Positions 36,358 through 45,224 of a stretch of DNA of 64,000 bases are shown one piece after another (positions within the stretch are counted from its first letter, which is position 1; each line of letters starts with the position of its first letter). Both the position numbers and the translations under genes were made by a program. The stretch comes from Panacagrimonas sp963975245 (GTDB lineage: Bacteria; Pseudomonadota; Gammaproteobacteria; Nevskiales; Nevskiaceae). The stretch covers positions 279,445 through 343,444 of the forward strand of contig CAXBFJ010000004.1 of NCBI GenBank assembly GCA_963975245.1. Direction: 5' to 3'. The notes beneath the pieces are model-generated. The model saw only the letters and a program-made list of their open reading frames with translations, searched no databases and was not told the origin of the DNA.

Positions 36358-36935
36358 GCCCCCTCCAGAAAATTCTTCAGCAAGGTGTGTCCGTGCTCGG
36401 TGAGAATGGATTCCGGGTGAAACTGTACCCCTTCAATGGGCAGGGTCTTGTGCCGAAAACCCATGATCTCATCCATCTCGCCATCGTCGAATTCCGTCCA
36501 TGCGGTGATTTCCAGATCGTCCGAAAGACCGTCACGCCCCACCATCAGTGAGTGATAGCGGGTGGCGGTGTAGGGCGAGGGCAGATTCTTGAAGACGCCG
36601 CGTCCGCGATGATGAATCTGGCTGGTCTTGCCATGCATGACCTCGCGCGAGCGGACGACCTTGCCGCCAAAAGCCTGGCCAATCGCCTGATGTCCGAGGC
36701 AAACCCCCAGAATCGGCAGTTTGTCTTTCAGGCGCTCAATCAGGTCCAGGCAGATTCCCGCTTCGTTGGGCGTGCACGGCCCCGGAGACAGGACAATATG
36801 GCTTGCGCCCAGCGCCTGCACCTCATCGACAGTGATCTGATCATTGCGGTGGACCACAACTTCGGCACCCAGCTCCCCGAAATACTGCACGAGGTTGTAG
36901 GTGAAGGAATCGTAGTTGTCGATCATCAGGATCAT
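36354..36935 (-). CDS. trpG: Anthranilate synthase component II (glutamine amidotransferase) TrpG/PabA
   Basis: 193 residues. Class I glutamine amidotransferase: DNYDSFTYNLVQYFG at 6-20, LSPGPCTPNEAG at 49-60, the nucleophile Cys79 in GVCLGHQAIGQ and the catalytic His and Glu in VQFHPESIL. It supplies ammonia to TrpE and, in many bacteria, also serves PabB for folate. Overlaps trpD; separated from trpE by a hydrolase gene. Confidence 0.94.
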   Translation of the reverse strand: MILMIDNYDSFTYNLVQYFGELGAEVVVHRNDQITVDEVQALGASHIVLSPGPCTPNEAGICLDLIERLKDKLPILGVCLGHQAIGQAFGGKVVRSREVMHGKTSQIHHRGRGVFKNLPSPYTATRYHSLMVGRDGLSDDLEITAWTEFDDGEMDEIMGFRHKTLPIEGVQFHPESILTEHGHTLLKNFLEGA

Positions 36936-36975
36936 GGCAAGCCTGCCCGAGCGGTTCTAAGGTGGACGCAACAGA

Positions 36976-37092
36976 TCATTGCATCGCACCGTCGCGACGC
37001 AGGCCGCGGCCCATTTCGTCAATTATCGGTCGAAGCGCCGTGCAGGGATAGGGCGCGCACAAACTTGCCAGCGAATACTCGATGTAGTTCAC
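36976..37092 (-). CDS. Possible short ORF between the hydrolase and trpG
   Basis: A 38-codon frame starting with GTG, with a purine-rich GAGAGAG about 6-12 bases upstream and ending 41 bases before trpG. It encodes VNYIEYSLASLCAPYP followed by a short charged tail. I do not recognise it, and such a short frame could be chance. If translated it would lie inside the trp transcript, where it might be a leader or a small protein. It contains no Trp codons, so a Trp attenuator peptide is unlikely. Confidence 0.22.
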   Translation of the reverse strand: MNYIEYSLASLCAPYPCTALRPIIDEMGRGLRRDGAMQ

Positions 37093-37111
37093 AGTTGTCT
37101 CTCTCAGGTCG

Positions 37112-37999
37112 TCAGGCAGAGGCCGGTGACAGGGCCGCTTGCTGCTCATCAATCCAGTGACTCACGGCAGGGGCAATGATTTCAGGACGCTTGGCCCATG
37201 AAAAATGATCAAGGGTTTCGCCATGGGTCTTGTCTGCTGCCCAATGCCAGCGGGTCACCTTGCAGGCTGGCATCTTGCTGACCAGGACATTCATTGCCGC
37301 TTCGGGTGCCAGCGTGTCGCCAGAAAAACTCAAGGCGAGCACCGGCTTTTTCAGCTCGCGCATCGCAGCCTCCTGCGCGTCCGGGTCCGGACCAAAACGG
37401 TAGCGACCAAACCGTGCTGTGCCCGCCCAGTCCCGGATGACGCTGCGGGCCTCGCGGCCGGCAAAGCGAAGTGTCTGTCCAGGGTAGTGGCCCAGCACCT
37501 TGCTCAGCAGCCAGGCCGTTTGCGTCAATGCCAGCAGGCGCAGGCCGCTGATGCCGGGCCATGCCCTGAAATGCACGGTTCCGGCTGCAATCAGAACGAG
37601 TCCCTGTACCTCTTGTGGCGCGCGCCCGGCGAACTGTGCGGACAACTGCCCGCCGAGGCTGTGGCCGCCCATCCATAGAGAGGCGTTGGGCAAGACCTCT
37701 CGCAGGCAGCGCTTCGCTGCCGCAACATCCTGGGCAATCAGTTCTTCATAACCCCAGTCCACGCGGCGTGATGCGCGCTGGCTGCTGGATTCGATGCCGC
37801 GCCAATCCATGGCCGCAAAGCTGATTCCGCTGCGGGCCATCTCGCCACCGAGCCGGTTGTAGAACCGTGCGCGCGTCCCCATGGCGGGGAGGAACAACAG
37901 CAGCGGTGCCTGGTCAGGTGCATCGAACTCGGCGCGCTGCAGACTCAGGTTGAATCGGTGGCCATCATCGCTGCAGACCGGAAGGGTCTGGATGCTCAC
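37112..37999 (-). CDS. Alpha/beta hydrolase within the trp gene run
   Basis: 295 residues from the GTG that overlaps the trpE stop (GTGA). Alpha/beta-hydrolase fold: LLFLPAMGTRARFYNRLG, then nucleophile Ser114 in GGHSLGGQLS, and a late His in LDHFSWAKRP, with an Asp in FSGDTLAP a plausible triad acid. It resembles the serine-hydrolase type with a preceding LPAMG oxyanion loop. Substrate unknown; esterase or lipase is likely. Its coupled position suggests co-expression with tryptophan genes but no functional link is known to me. A 24-codon open frame upstream of the GTG overlaps trpE and is not used. Confidence 0.8.
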   Translation of the reverse strand: MSIQTLPVCSDDGHRFNLSLQRAEFDAPDQAPLLLFLPAMGTRARFYNRLGGEMARSGISFAAMDWRGIESSSQRASRRVDWGYEELIAQDVAAAKRCLREVLPNASLWMGGHSLGGQLSAQFAGRAPQEVQGLVLIAAGTVHFRAWPGISGLRLLALTQTAWLLSKVLGHYPGQTLRFAGREARSVIRDWAGTARFGRYRFGPDPDAQEAAMRELKKPVLALSFSGDTLAPEAAMNVLVSKMPACKVTRWHWAADKTHGETLDHFSWAKRPEIIAPAVSHWIDEQQAALSPASA

Positions 38000-39435
38000 G
38001 AACCACCGGCACCATGTGCCTGATCCGCCGCATGCATGACCGCCCGGGCTTTGTTGAGGGTTTCTATCCACTCCGATTGCGGAACGGAATCGGCCACCAC
38101 GCCCGCGCCGGCCTGCACGTGGATCTGACCGTCCTTGATCACGGCGGTGCGGATGGCGATCGCGGTATCCATGTTGCCGTCCCAGCCCAGATAGCCGACT
38201 GCGCCACCGTAAATGCCACGTTTGACGGGTTCGAGCTCGTCGATGATTTCCATCGCGCGCACTTTCGGTGCACCGGACAGCGTGCCGGCGGGGAAGCTCG
38301 CAGCCAGAGCCGCCAGTGCATCAAATTCGGGCCGCAGCTTGCCAGTCACGTTGCTGACGATGTGCATCACATGGCTGTAGCGCTCCACCACCATTTTCTC
38401 GGTGAGCTTGACGCTGCCAATCTCGGCCACGCGACCGACATCATTGCGGCCCAGGTCGATCAGCATCAGGTGCTCCGCCAGTTCCTTGGGGTCAGCCAGC
38501 AATTCTTCTTCGAGTTGGCGATCCTCGGCCTTGGTCTTGCCACGGTGGCGCGTGCCGGCAATTGGGCGCACAGTCATTTCGCCATCTTCAACGCGGACCA
38601 GGATTTCCGGCGAAGAACCCACCACGTGGTGATCGTCCAGATGCATGCAATACAGGTAGGGCGAAGGATTGAGGCGGCGCAGTGCGCGATACAGTGCGAC
38701 CGGCTCGGCTTCAAACGGCGCTGACAAACGCTGTGACGGCACCACCTGCATGACGTCTCCAGCCGCGATGTAGTCCTTGATCCGATCGATGCCGGCCTTG
38801 AATTTTTCTTCGCCGACACTGGAAACAAATTCTGCAGAGGGTTTGACGCTGCTCGGTCTGGGCATCGGCGGTGTCGGCTCTGCCAGCCGTGCTTCCATGA
38901 AATCTAGGCGCGACTCGGCCCGCGCAATCTCTGTCTTCGACGAGGGATTAGCATGTGCCACCAGCGTGACAGTGCCGCGCACGGAGTCAAACACCACCAG
39001 TTCGTCGGACTGCATCAGCAATACATCAGGCGTGCCGAGCGGATCGTTGCGCTCGGCTTTCAGACGCGGCTCGAAGTAACGCACGCAGTCATAGCCGAAG
39101 TAACCCACATAGCCACCAGAAAATCGGGGCAGGGCCTCATTGGGTTCCACACGGATGCGTTGCGTATGCGAGCGCAGCCAGCCGATGGGATCGGTGGTTT
39201 CCAGCGACAGGACACGTTTGCCGTCGATTTCTACCGAGACTTCGTCACCGCAAATGCGCAGGATTTCGCGCGCGGGCAGGCCGATGAAGGAATAACGACC
39301 CCAGCGTTCACCGCCCTGCATGGATTCGAGCAGGTAGGAGTAGGGCTTGTTACCCAGCGACAAGTAGGTGCCGACAGGTGTCAGCAGGTCAGCGGGGAGT
39401 TCGCGGGTGAGGGCGACTCGGTTGTAATTGCTCAT
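37996..39435 (-). CDS. trpE: Anthranilate synthase component I TrpE
   Basis: 479 residues, chorismate-utilising. The LLESMQGGERWGRYSFIG region carries the LLES feedback (Trp-binding) motif; the catalytic half includes NPSPYLYCMH, SSPEILVRVEDGEMTVRP, the AGTRHRGKTKAED stretch and HLMLIDLGRNDVGRV. It makes anthranilate from chorismate with TrpG. No Trp-rich leader peptide or attenuator is evident in the 151 bases upstream, so regulation is not seen. Confidence 0.95.
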   Translation of the reverse strand: MSNYNRVALTRELPADLLTPVGTYLSLGNKPYSYLLESMQGGERWGRYSFIGLPAREILRICGDEVSVEIDGKRVLSLETTDPIGWLRSHTQRIRVEPNEALPRFSGGYVGYFGYDCVRYFEPRLKAERNDPLGTPDVLLMQSDELVVFDSVRGTVTLVAHANPSSKTEIARAESRLDFMEARLAEPTPPMPRPSSVKPSAEFVSSVGEEKFKAGIDRIKDYIAAGDVMQVVPSQRLSAPFEAEPVALYRALRRLNPSPYLYCMHLDDHHVVGSSPEILVRVEDGEMTVRPIAGTRHRGKTKAEDRQLEEELLADPKELAEHLMLIDLGRNDVGRVAEIGSVKLTEKMVVERYSHVMHIVSNVTGKLRPEFDALAALAASFPAGTLSGAPKVRAMEIIDELEPVKRGIYGGAVGYLGWDGNMDTAIAIRTAVIKDGQIHVQAGAGVVADSVPQSEWIETLNKARAVMHAADQAHGAGGS

Positions 39436-39586
39436 GTGCAGGAATCGGGAAACAGGTTTATCAGGAAGCGTTCAATCAGCAGGCGTCGACCACGGATGCA
39501 CCCTCGCCACGAACGGCGATGCATCACAGGCTCACGCCCTGCAACTGACTCCCGATATCCCATTCTCGATTCCAGAAAAACCCGAC

Positions 39587-40279
39587 TCAGGCCTGAGCAA
39601 TCTGCTCACGCATCGCGGCAATTGTAGCTGCGTAATCCTTCGCGCCAAAGATGGCGGAGCCGGCTACAAAGGTATCGGCGCCGGCCTGCGCAATCTGGCG
39701 GATATTGTCGACCTTCACGCCGCCGTCGATTTCCAGGCGCACCTCACGGCCAGACTGCGCCATATAGTTGTCCAGCATCTGCCGGGCCTGAGCCAGCTTG
39801 GTGAGCGCCGATGGCAGGAAAGATTGCCCGCCGAAGCCCGGATTGACGGACATCAGCAAAACGACGTCGACCTTGTCGAGCACATATTCCAGGACATTCA
39901 GCGACGTCGCGGGATTGAAGACCAGCCCGGACTGGCAGCCGGCATCACGGATCGCCTGAAGGCTACGGTCGACATGCCGGGTGGCCTCCGGGTGAAAAGT
40001 GATGATGTCAGCGCCCGCCTTTGCGAATTCCTGCGCCAGCGCATCAACCGGCTCAATCATCAGGTGAACGTCCAGTTTGGCCTTGATGCCGAACTTCTTC
40101 AGCGCTGCGCAAACGGGCGGCCCGAAGGTCAAATTGGGGACGTAATGGTTGTCCATCACATCAAAATGGACCCAGTCCGCGCCGGATTCGATAACTTTGG
40201 CCACGTCCTCGCCCAGACGCGCGAGGTCTGCGGAAAGGATGGAAGGAGCGATCAGCGGCGGCAATTTTGAGGATGTCAT
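39587..40279 (-). CDS. rpe: Ribulose-phosphate 3-epimerase Rpe
   Basis: 230 residues, TIM barrel: IAPSILSADLARLG at 8-21, HFDVMDNHYVPNLTFGP, the DVHLMI strand, MSVNPGFGGQSFLP and EIDGGV with the catalytic Asp. It interconverts ribulose- and xylulose-5-phosphate in the pentose phosphate pathway. Start at ATG 40279 matches the family N-terminus (MTSSKLPPLIAPS); the frame stays open 23 codons more upstream. rpe directly upstream of trpE is common in proteobacteria, although the usual gph between them is absent. Confidence 0.94.
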   Translation of the reverse strand: MTSSKLPPLIAPSILSADLARLGEDVAKVIESGADWVHFDVMDNHYVPNLTFGPPVCAALKKFGIKAKLDVHLMIEPVDALAQEFAKAGADIITFHPEATRHVDRSLQAIRDAGCQSGLVFNPATSLNVLEYVLDKVDVVLLMSVNPGFGGQSFLPSALTKLAQARQMLDNYMAQSGREVRLEIDGGVKVDNIRQIAQAGADTFVAGSAIFGAKDYAATIAAMREQIAQA

Positions 40280-40410
40280 CCGCGGAGTTTGAGGCCGCAG
40301 GACGTCCATCTCAAGCAGGAGCGCCTTGCTCATCAGGCATACCGGCAATTGACGCGAGCGTTCAAAGGTCCGGAAATACAGGCCCTGTTCATTGCCGACC
40401 CGAGCTGCTC

Positions 40411-41631
40411 ATGATTTCGTTTCCCATCAAAGTGATGTTTTTCAAGCTGGTTCAGTTCGTCCTGAAATGGTCATCCAAGGCGCTGAATTTCCGCACGCCG
40501 GAGCTGTTCACTGGTGCTGGTTCCTCTCTGCTGCTGTGTGAGCACATGGGCCGGACAGGCGCGAAGAACATTCTGCTTGTAACCGATGCCATGCTGGCCA
40601 AGATTGGTCTGCTCGATCCGATCAAGGCCAAACTCGACGAGTTGGGCATTCGCTACACGATTTATGACGGTGTCGAGCCCAATCCGACCATCGACCAGAT
40701 CGAAGCCGGGTTGGCCCTGCTCAAGGGCGAAAAATGCACGGCCATCCTTGCTGTTGGTGGTGGATCGCCCATCGATGCGGCCAAAGTGATTGCGGCCCGC
40801 GCCAAGAATCCGCTCAAGGTTGCGCACATGGCCGGACTGTTGCGCGTCATCTTCAAGCCCTTGCCCTTGTTCGTGGTTCCCACCACCGCCGGTACCGGCT
40901 CGGAAGTCACCATTGCCGCCGTGGTATCTGATCCGTCCACCACCCGCAAATTTGCCATCATGGACCCTAATCTGGTGCCGCTTGGCGCCGCATTGGATGG
41001 TGCCCTGATGGCGGGCTTGCCTGCGCATATCACGGCCGCCACCGGCATGGATGCCCTGACCCACGCGGTCGAAGCCTATATTTCTCGCAACAGCAATCCT
41101 TCGACGGATGCAGAAGCCGTGGAAGCCACGCGCCTGATCATGCAGAACCTGCCTCGCGTGGTGAAAGATGGCCAGGACCTCGAAGCGCGACAGAACATGG
41201 CATTGGCCTCCTACAAGGCCGGCGTTGCTTTCACGACCGCAGGTGTGGGCTACGTACACGCCATTGCGCACAACTTCGGTGCCTACTATCACGTGCCGCA
41301 CGGGCTGGCCAACGCCATCATCCTGCCGCGCGTGCTGGATTTCTCGAAGGCGTTCTGCATCGAGCGTCTGGCCTATCTGGCGCAGATCAGTGGTTTGCGC
41401 AAAGGCCAGGAAACGCCGACCGAACTGGCGGATGCATTCATTGCGCACGTACGCGCTCTGAACGCCGAGTTCGGCATTCCGACGCAGGTGGAGCAGCTGC
41501 GCGAAGAAGATATCCCTGCGATTACCGACAAGGCGTTGTCCGAAGCGCACTGGACTTACGCCGTGCCGCGCTACATGGACAAGGCTGAGTGCCGCAGCTT
41601 CATCCGGCAGATGTTGCCGGCTCAAAGCTGA
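40411..41631 (+). CDS. Iron-containing alcohol dehydrogenase
   Basis: 406 residues, group III (Fe) ADH. NAD-binding and metal motifs: GGGSPIDAAK, VPTTAGTGSEVT, the metal ligands in GMDALTHAVEAY (Asp and His) and in HAIAHNFGAYYHVPHGLANA (His). Likely oxidises or reduces a small alcohol/aldehyde or 1,2-diol; the substrate is not readable. The hydrophobic N-terminal 20 residues (MISFPIKVMFFKLVQFVL) are unusual for a soluble enzyme and could associate with membrane, so the start may be later. Divergent from rpe. Confidence 0.87.
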   Translation: MISFPIKVMFFKLVQFVLKWSSKALNFRTPELFTGAGSSLLLCEHMGRTGAKNILLVTDAMLAKIGLLDPIKAKLDELGIRYTIYDGVEPNPTIDQIEAGLALLKGEKCTAILAVGGGSPIDAAKVIAARAKNPLKVAHMAGLLRVIFKPLPLFVVPTTAGTGSEVTIAAVVSDPSTTRKFAIMDPNLVPLGAALDGALMAGLPAHITAATGMDALTHAVEAYISRNSNPSTDAEAVEATRLIMQNLPRVVKDGQDLEARQNMALASYKAGVAFTTAGVGYVHAIAHNFGAYYHVPHGLANAIILPRVLDFSKAFCIERLAYLAQISGLRKGQETPTELADAFIAHVRALNAEFGIPTQVEQLREEDIPAITDKALSEAHWTYAVPRYMDKAECRSFIRQMLPAQS

Positions 41632-41746
41632 GGCTGCGGGACCCAAGGCAACGGGCAGCGTCTGTAAGGGGTGTCCGATTGTCTGATCCGTCATTGGTCC
41701 CCCATCGGGATGGACTTTGCTTTTGGCCATATAGCCGGCTGGGTAG

Positions 41747-42790
41747 ATGGTGAGCGCAGCGGCCTTCTCCCGTTTTCGGGAGCAGAGATACTTCGGTTCG
41801 TTGGATGGTCTGCGGGCGCTGAGCATCATCGCGGTGATCTGGTCGCATACCGCGCCCAGCTGGACAGGTGCGGCCGGCGCTGAAACCGGCGCCAACGGTG
41901 TCACCCTGTTTTTTGCCATCAGCGGCTTTCTCATCACCACCCTGCTTCTGCGCGAACGAGAGCGGCACGGGAGCATTGATCTCAAGGCCTTTTACCTGCG
42001 CCGCACGCTGCGCATTTTTCCGCTGTATTACGCGGTTCTGCTGATCTACCTGATCGCGGTCCTGACTTTCGAAAACGGTACCGAGGCGGGTGAAGACTTC
42101 TTCAGCAATCTGAAGTATTTCGCCACCTACACCTCCAATCTGTTCGTGCCTCTGGACGGGCGCGTCATTTTCTTCTTCGCCTGGTCACTGGCAACCGAAG
42201 AACAGTTCTACCTGATCTGGCCGCCGCTGATGATTTTGCTGGGCAGTCAGGGCAGGGCCTTGACCTTGCTCGGACTCGTGATGGCGATCTGCGTGTTGGC
42301 TCAGTGGGCTAACAACCCCTGGGCCGGCATTGTTCCCATCGCGATCACCGGCGGCTGCGCATTGGCCATCCTGCTGCATTCTGAAAAAGGCTACGCCCTG
42401 TGTCACACGGTGCTCGGGCACTCCGCTTCGGGCTTGGCGATCCTCGCCCTGCTGGTGCCGGCTCTGGTATGGCCAGCCTTGCCGGATACGCTGGTTCATG
42501 TTCTGTGCGTGGCGCTGGTGGGCGCCTGCGTGATGCGCGAGTCGCACCTGCTGTCAGGCCTGCTCAGATGCAGGCTGCTGGCTTACATCGGAACCGTGAG
42601 CTACGGGATGTACCTGTTCCACATGCTGTGCAAGAACCTGATGATCCGAATTCTCGGGGCGCTCAATCTGGAGCAGGAAGGGCTGGCCCTGTTTTTCAGC
42701 ACCCTGGCTCTGGTCGTACTGGTGGCGGGTCTGAGCTATCGCTATTTCGAATCGTTCTTCCTGCGTCTGAAACTTGGCCTTGCCCGCTGA
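41747..42790 (+). CDS. Acyltransferase 3 (OafA/YrhL-like) membrane protein
   Basis: 347 residues with about ten membrane segments. LDGLRALSIIAVIWSHTAPSW supplies the conserved His; GVTLFFAISGFLITTLLLRERERHG and RRTLRIFPLYYAVLL follow, and ATEEQFYLIWP is a family signature. Closer to the classical OafA pattern than the 24.3 kb acyltransferase. Likely acylates a surface sugar. Convergent with the Anbu gene, stops 17 bases apart. Confidence 0.86.
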   Translation: MVSAAAFSRFREQRYFGSLDGLRALSIIAVIWSHTAPSWTGAAGAETGANGVTLFFAISGFLITTLLLRERERHGSIDLKAFYLRRTLRIFPLYYAVLLIYLIAVLTFENGTEAGEDFFSNLKYFATYTSNLFVPLDGRVIFFFAWSLATEEQFYLIWPPLMILLGSQGRALTLLGLVMAICVLAQWANNPWAGIVPIAITGGCALAILLHSEKGYALCHTVLGHSASGLAILALLVPALVWPALPDTLVHVLCVALVGACVMRESHLLSGLLRCRLLAYIGTVSYGMYLFHMLCKNLMIRILGALNLEQEGLALFFSTLALVVLVAGLSYRYFESFFLRLKLGLAR

Positions 42791-42807
42791 GCCTTGCGCC
42801 GCGGCCT

Positions 42808-43563
42808 CTAGAACTGAGACTGCTGGGGAATCTCCCAATCGAACTTGGGCAGGGATTCGCGAAAGACTCTTTCCAGTTCTTCGCCCCAGGCCTGCTTGAG
42901 CGCCGCGTAGTAGGGCGTGTCCAGATCCAGCCGCATCTTTTGCCAGATCTGCAGTGAATTGCGCGGCAGGATGGCCAGATCCAGCGGCGGCCCCACGGTG
43001 AGGTTGGATTTCATGGTGGAATCCAGACTCACCAGCGCACAGCGCGCCGCCTCTTCAAGCGAAATGTGCCGTCTGATAATGCGGTCGAGAATGGGCTTGC
43101 CATACTTGCTCTCGCCGATCTGCAGATAGGGTGTTTCCGGGGAGGTGGCGATGCAGTTGCCTTCCGGGTAAATCAGATACAGCGCCGGTTCTTCGCCGCG
43201 AATCTGGCCGCCCAGAATCAGGGTGGTACGGAAATCTACCGTGTTCTGTCCGGCCTGCTGCGTATATTCCTGTTGCGCGCGTACGGACAGGGCACCGACG
43301 TATTCCGCCGCATCGTACATATGCGAGAAACCTGAAAGGCGATGCTCAGCCTCCGGATTCTTCTCATCGCGGCGCAGGTTGTTCAGAACCCATTGCGTGG
43401 TCGCCAGGTTTCCCGCTGACAGCACCACGAAAACGCTGTTTCCGGGTTGTTCAAAAACGTGCAGCTTGTTGTAGGTGCGCACGTCGTCCACACCCGAGCT
43501 GGTGCGGGTGTCGGCAGCAAAAACAAGTCCATTGTCAACCTTGATCGCGCAGCAATACGTCAT
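42808..43563 (-). CDS. Anbu-type proteasome-like peptidase
   Basis: 251 residues, the bacterial 'ancestral beta subunit' (Anbu, also called BPH). After Met removal the protein begins Thr1-Tyr-Cys-Cys, with Asp17 in FAADTRTSSG and a Lys at 32 in YNKLHVF, the pattern of the Ntn-hydrolase N-terminal nucleophile with its helpers. Further family marks: SAGNLATTQWVLNNLRR and LGGQIRGEEPALYLIYPEGN. Anbu forms large ring or helical assemblies; physiological substrates are unknown. In most genomes it sits with an ATP-grasp protein, an alpha-E protein and a transglutaminase-like protein; none of these is present around it. Confidence 0.9.
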   Translation of the reverse strand: MTYCCAIKVDNGLVFAADTRTSSGVDDVRTYNKLHVFEQPGNSVFVVLSAGNLATTQWVLNNLRRDEKNPEAEHRLSGFSHMYDAAEYVGALSVRAQQEYTQQAGQNTVDFRTTLILGGQIRGEEPALYLIYPEGNCIATSPETPYLQIGESKYGKPILDRIIRRHISLEEAARCALVSLDSTMKSNLTVGPPLDLAILPRNSLQIWQKMRLDLDTPYYAALKQAWGEELERVFRESLPKFDWEIPQQSQF

Positions 43564-43744
43564 GGAGGTCAGTTGATTCCGTTACGGCCGTTAGCGTACC
43601 CGAGGCGGGTGGCGCGGCACAGCAAAATTCGTGCGCAGTTGCTTGTTCGTCCGGATTGCGGCGGGCACACTCGCCGCCCCAGACCCATCCTGCATGGCCT
43701 TCGTGCTCACGGCGCGGCCATGTGGTTCCCAGAATGGAGGCCTC

Positions 43745-44344
43745 ATGACACAGACCGTCGAGTTCTTTTTCGACTGCACCAGCCCATACACCTATCTTGC
43801 CGCGACCCAGATGGAGGGCCTTGCGCAGCGTACGGGCGCCGTTGTGCAATGGAGACCCTTCCTGCTGGGAGGCGCATTCCAGGCGACGGGCAACAGGATG
43901 CCGGCATCGGTGGCCGCCAAAGGCAGTTACATGCTGGCCGACCTTCAGCTGTGGGCCCGCCTTTACAAAGTGCCGTTCAGTTTTCCGAAGCAGTTTCCAA
44001 TCGATAGCCTCCTGCCTCAGCGCGTGGCCTGCGCCCTGCCCCAGGAACAGGTGGCCGCCGCCGCCCTGGCCATGATGAAGGCCTACTGGGCTGACGGCGG
44101 GGACATTCAACAGGCCGAAGGTCTGCGGCCGATCCTCGCGGCGCTGGATCTGGATGCCGATGCCCTGCTGGCCGCAGCGCAGAGCGATGCGGTCAAGGCG
44201 CAACTCAAGGCCAATACCGAAGAAGCCGTCACCCGGGGCGTGTTCGGAGCGCCGGCCTTTTTCATCGGCAAGACCCAGTTCTGGGGCAATGACCGGCTCG
44301 AGATGATCGAGGCGGTGCTGAGCGGCAAGCTGGAAGTCGCGTGA
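43745..44344 (+). CDS. DsbA-family 2-hydroxychromene-2-carboxylate isomerase-like protein
   Basis: 199 residues, kappa-GST/DsbA fold, with a GGAGG ribosome-binding site just ahead of the ATG. FFFDCTSPYTYLAA is the glutathione-binding start, followed by WRPFLLGGAFQATGN and the C-terminal GVFGAPAFFIG with cis-Pro and FWGNDRLEMIEAVL. Family members isomerise chromene carboxylates in aromatic degradation, using glutathione, but many are of unknown role. The stop overlaps the next start (GTGA). Confidence 0.85.
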   Translation: MTQTVEFFFDCTSPYTYLAATQMEGLAQRTGAVVQWRPFLLGGAFQATGNRMPASVAAKGSYMLADLQLWARLYKVPFSFPKQFPIDSLLPQRVACALPQEQVAAAALAMMKAYWADGGDIQQAEGLRPILAALDLDADALLAAAQSDAVKAQLKANTEEAVTRGVFGAPAFFIGKTQFWGNDRLEMIEAVLSGKLEVA

Positions 44345-45219
44345 GCACCGATCTCAAAGGCAGTGCTTCGCGCTCCGAGTACGTGCAGGTGCGCGGGCTG
44401 CGTTATCACGTCCGGCGCTGGGGCGAGCCCGATGCACCGATGTTGTTCCTGGCCCACGGCTGGATGGATCTGTCCGCCACCTTCGAGATGGTGGTGCAGG
44501 GGCTGACGCCACGCTTCCAGGTCCTGATCCCGGATTGGCGGGGCTTCGGCCTGAGCGAGAAAGACCCGAACGGGTACTGGTTCCAGGACTATGTGGCTGA
44601 TCTTGATGCGCTGGCGGATCACTACTCGCCCGATCAGCCCATCTTGCTGGCGGGGCACAGCATGGGCGCGCAGATCAGTGCGATCTTTGCGGGGCTGCGG
44701 CCCAAACGGGTGCGCCAGCTCGCCATTCTGGATGGCCTGTTTCTGCCCGACGGCGACCCCAGCACCATCGCCAAACGCTATCGGATTTGGCTCAACGCCA
44801 TCCGCAGCCCTGCAAGTTCGCCCAGCTACACTTCGTTTGACGAACTGGCGGGGCGTATCCAGAAGCGCCATTCCAAGCTCAGCCTGGAGTCCTGCCGCTT
44901 CATCGCGCGATGCTGGGGCGTGCTCGATGATGACGGCATGGTGCGTCTGCAGTCTGATCCGCGACATCTGGTGGACATGCCGCGGACCTACTCGCAGGCA
45001 GAGTCGGACGCGATCTGGTCCTGTATTGTGGCGCCGGTGCTGTTCGTTGACGGCGGTGAATCGCCGTTTCACAAGCAACTGGACAGCGCAGAGGTGTCTC
45101 GCCGCCGCAAGCTTTTCCAGCAGCGCGAGGAAATCGTCATCCCCGGTGCCGGACACATGCTGCACTTTGAAGTGCCGGTTGAACTGTCCGACGCACTCAA
45201 CAATTTCTTTCACGATTAG
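44341..45219 (+). CDS. Alpha/beta hydrolase
   Basis: 292 residues, GTG start overlapping the previous gene. Oxyanion motif LAHGWMDLSATF near 38-49, nucleophile Ser107 in AGHSMGAQIS, and catalytic His in PGAGHMLHFE near the end; the DWRGFGLS stretch is typical of epoxide hydrolase or haloalkane/ester hydrolase relatives. Substrate not determined. Coupled to the isomerase-like gene, so the two may act in one pathway (inference). Confidence 0.84.
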   Translation: MSTDLKGSASRSEYVQVRGLRYHVRRWGEPDAPMLFLAHGWMDLSATFEMVVQGLTPRFQVLIPDWRGFGLSEKDPNGYWFQDYVADLDALADHYSPDQPILLAGHSMGAQISAIFAGLRPKRVRQLAILDGLFLPDGDPSTIAKRYRIWLNAIRSPASSPSYTSFDELAGRIQKRHSKLSLESCRFIARCWGVLDDDGMVRLQSDPRHLVDMPRTYSQAESDAIWSCIVAPVLFVDGGESPFHKQLDSAEVSRRRKLFQQREEIVIPGAGHMLHFEVPVELSDALNNFFHD

Positions 45220-45224
45220 CGGTC

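Noticed and set aside
39436..39586. Trp leader peptide/attenuator upstream of trpE
   Set aside because: I found no short frame with adjacent Trp codons and no terminator hairpin with a T-run in this stretch.
40471..41985. A 504-codon open frame on the minus strand
   Set aside because: It lies mainly opposite the iron alcohol dehydrogenase gene and runs on antisense into the start of the next acyltransferase gene. It has no recognisable motif and a high His/Arg/Gln composition typical of antisense frames in high-GC genes.
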